64,000 nt of DNA from Rummeliibacillus sp963792445 (lineage in GTDB: Bacteria > Bacillota > Bacilli > Bacillales_A > Planococcaceae). The translations under genes and the position numbers were made by a program. The stretch covers positions 124,001 through 188,000 of the forward strand of contig CAWBWO010000009.1 in NCBI GenBank assembly GCA_963792445.1, written 5' to 3'. This document shows positions 63,608 through 64,000 of the stretch, piece after piece. A model generated the notes under the pieces. The model saw nothing but the letters and a program-made list of their open reading frames with translations, did no database searches and was not told the DNA's origin. Positions within the stretch are counted from its first letter, which is position 1; every line of letters begins with the position of its first letter.

Positions 63608-64000
63608 TTGACAAGTAAACAGACAATCACGTCTTACAATGAAGATGACATTCAAGTTCTAGAAGGGCTAGAAGCTGTTCGAAAACGTCCTGGTATGTAT
63701 ATTGGCTCAACGGATGGAAGAGGTTTACACCACCTCGTTTATGAAATCGTTGATAATGCTGTGGATGAAGTTTTAGCTGGTTTTGGATCTCATATCATTG
63801 TAAAAATACATGCTGATCAAAGTATTAGCGTACGTGACTATGGACGAGGTATGCCAACTGGTATGCATAAAACTGGAAAACCCACTCCAGAAGTAATTTT
63901 CACAATCCTACATGCAGGTGGAAAATTTGGACAAGGTGGCTACAAAACAAGTGGTGGATTACACGGTGTAGGTGCATCAGTAGTTAATGCGCTTTCATCA
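63608..64000 (+). CDS. parE: DNA topoisomerase IV subunit B (5' part)
   Basis: 131 residues to the window edge. The ATPase (GHKL) domain is clear: LEGLEAVRKRPGMYIG, YEIVDNAVDEVLAGFG with the catalytic Glu and Mg-binding Asn, DYGRGMPTGMHKTGKPTPEVI and GGLHGVGASVVNAL. GyrB would look very similar, but the position beside plsY and the KTGKPTPEV wording favour ParE. TTG 63608 follows AGGGGGAA. With ParC it separates replicated chromosomes. Confidence 0.9.
   Translation, partial: MTSKQTITSYNEDDIQVLEGLEAVRKRPGMYIGSTDGRGLHHLVYEIVDNAVDEVLAGFGSHIIVKIHADQSISVRDYGRGMPTGMHKTGKPTPEVIFTILHAGGKFGQGGYKTSGGLHGVGASVVNALSS

Noticed and set aside
63608..64000. gyrB instead of parE
   Set aside because: The N-terminal domain alone cannot separate the two fully, but the plsY neighbour and wording fit ParE of Bacillales.
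1..64000. CRISPR array, prophage, insertion sequence, tRNA or rRNA genes
   Set aside because: No regularly spaced repeats, phage or transposase genes, or tRNA/rRNA-like sequences were seen on either strand.

Overview
The window is low-GC, densely coded DNA of a Gram-positive, endospore-forming type of Bacillales. The pointers are strong AGGAGG-type ribosome sites, frequent TTG/GTG starts, T-box leaders, a preQ1-I riboswitch, an LPXTG surface protein, and gene orders typical of Bacillus relatives: ccdA-ccdB-ccdC with a yneK-like gene, yjlC-ndh, lutABC, and plsY next to parE. Gene content and sequence flavour suggest the Lysinibacillus/Rummeliibacillus/Kurthia side (Planococcaceae/Caryophanaceae). 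That placement is an inference. I see no prophage, transposase, CRISPR array, rRNA or tRNA.

Layout. 1-3450: the tail of an unknown gene, a small hydrophilic protein, a TetR-type regulator and a small gene (both frameshifted), and a two-gene ABC-2 exporter. 3540-6142: proline T-box and proBA. 6246-9880: a CoxG-like protein, a tubby-like protein (frameshifted), and the Rex-controlled yjlC-ndh respiratory pair. 9933-17330: an FMN glutamate-synthase-like protein, preQ1 riboswitch with queD-queE, two small unknowns, a chemoreceptor, an unusual P-loop protein, and an enoyl-CoA hydratase. 17762-26228: esterase, sodium symporter, sbcDC behind a LexA-like box, a tiny LPXTG protein, and proC with its own proline T-box. 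26352-30883: MBL-fold hydrolase, SDR, argGH. 31141-38629: NERD protein, ccdABC, a DUF1659-DUF2922-YvrJ trio, SCO1-like lipoprotein, mscL, an MFS exporter, an isochorismatase and a 35-residue membrane microprotein. 38809-48592: branched-chain amino acid block ilvE-ilvD / T-box / ilvBNC-leuBCD, without leuA. 48697-59337: unknown protein, phosphatase, nucleoid-associated protein, amino acid permease, lutABC, DCC protein and aconitase. 59525-64000: secreted M14 carboxypeptidase, an intergenic repeat, thioesterase, HesB-like protein, plsY and the 5' part of parE.

How it works together. Proline synthesis (proBA, proC) is split over two loci, and each carries a T-box with a CCU specifier, so both should respond to uncharged tRNA-Pro. 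Branched-chain synthesis has two control points: an upstream promoter at ilvE with a cre-like site at about -95 to -82, and a T-box between ilvD and ilvB. Energy metabolism is represented by Rex-controlled NADH dehydrogenase, lactate utilisation and aconitase; the ccd and SCO1 genes serve cytochrome assembly.

Sequence quality matters here. Ten genes carry 17 apparent one-base frameshifts. They include ilvD, ilvB, leuD and aconitase, and the flanking halves are well conserved in all of them. I read most of these as sequence errors rather than gene decay, and I give the full extents of the repaired genes. The most interesting material is regulatory (Rex box plus structured leader, LexA-like box, TetR operator, cre and T-box control of ilv-leu) together with a few uncharacterised small proteins.
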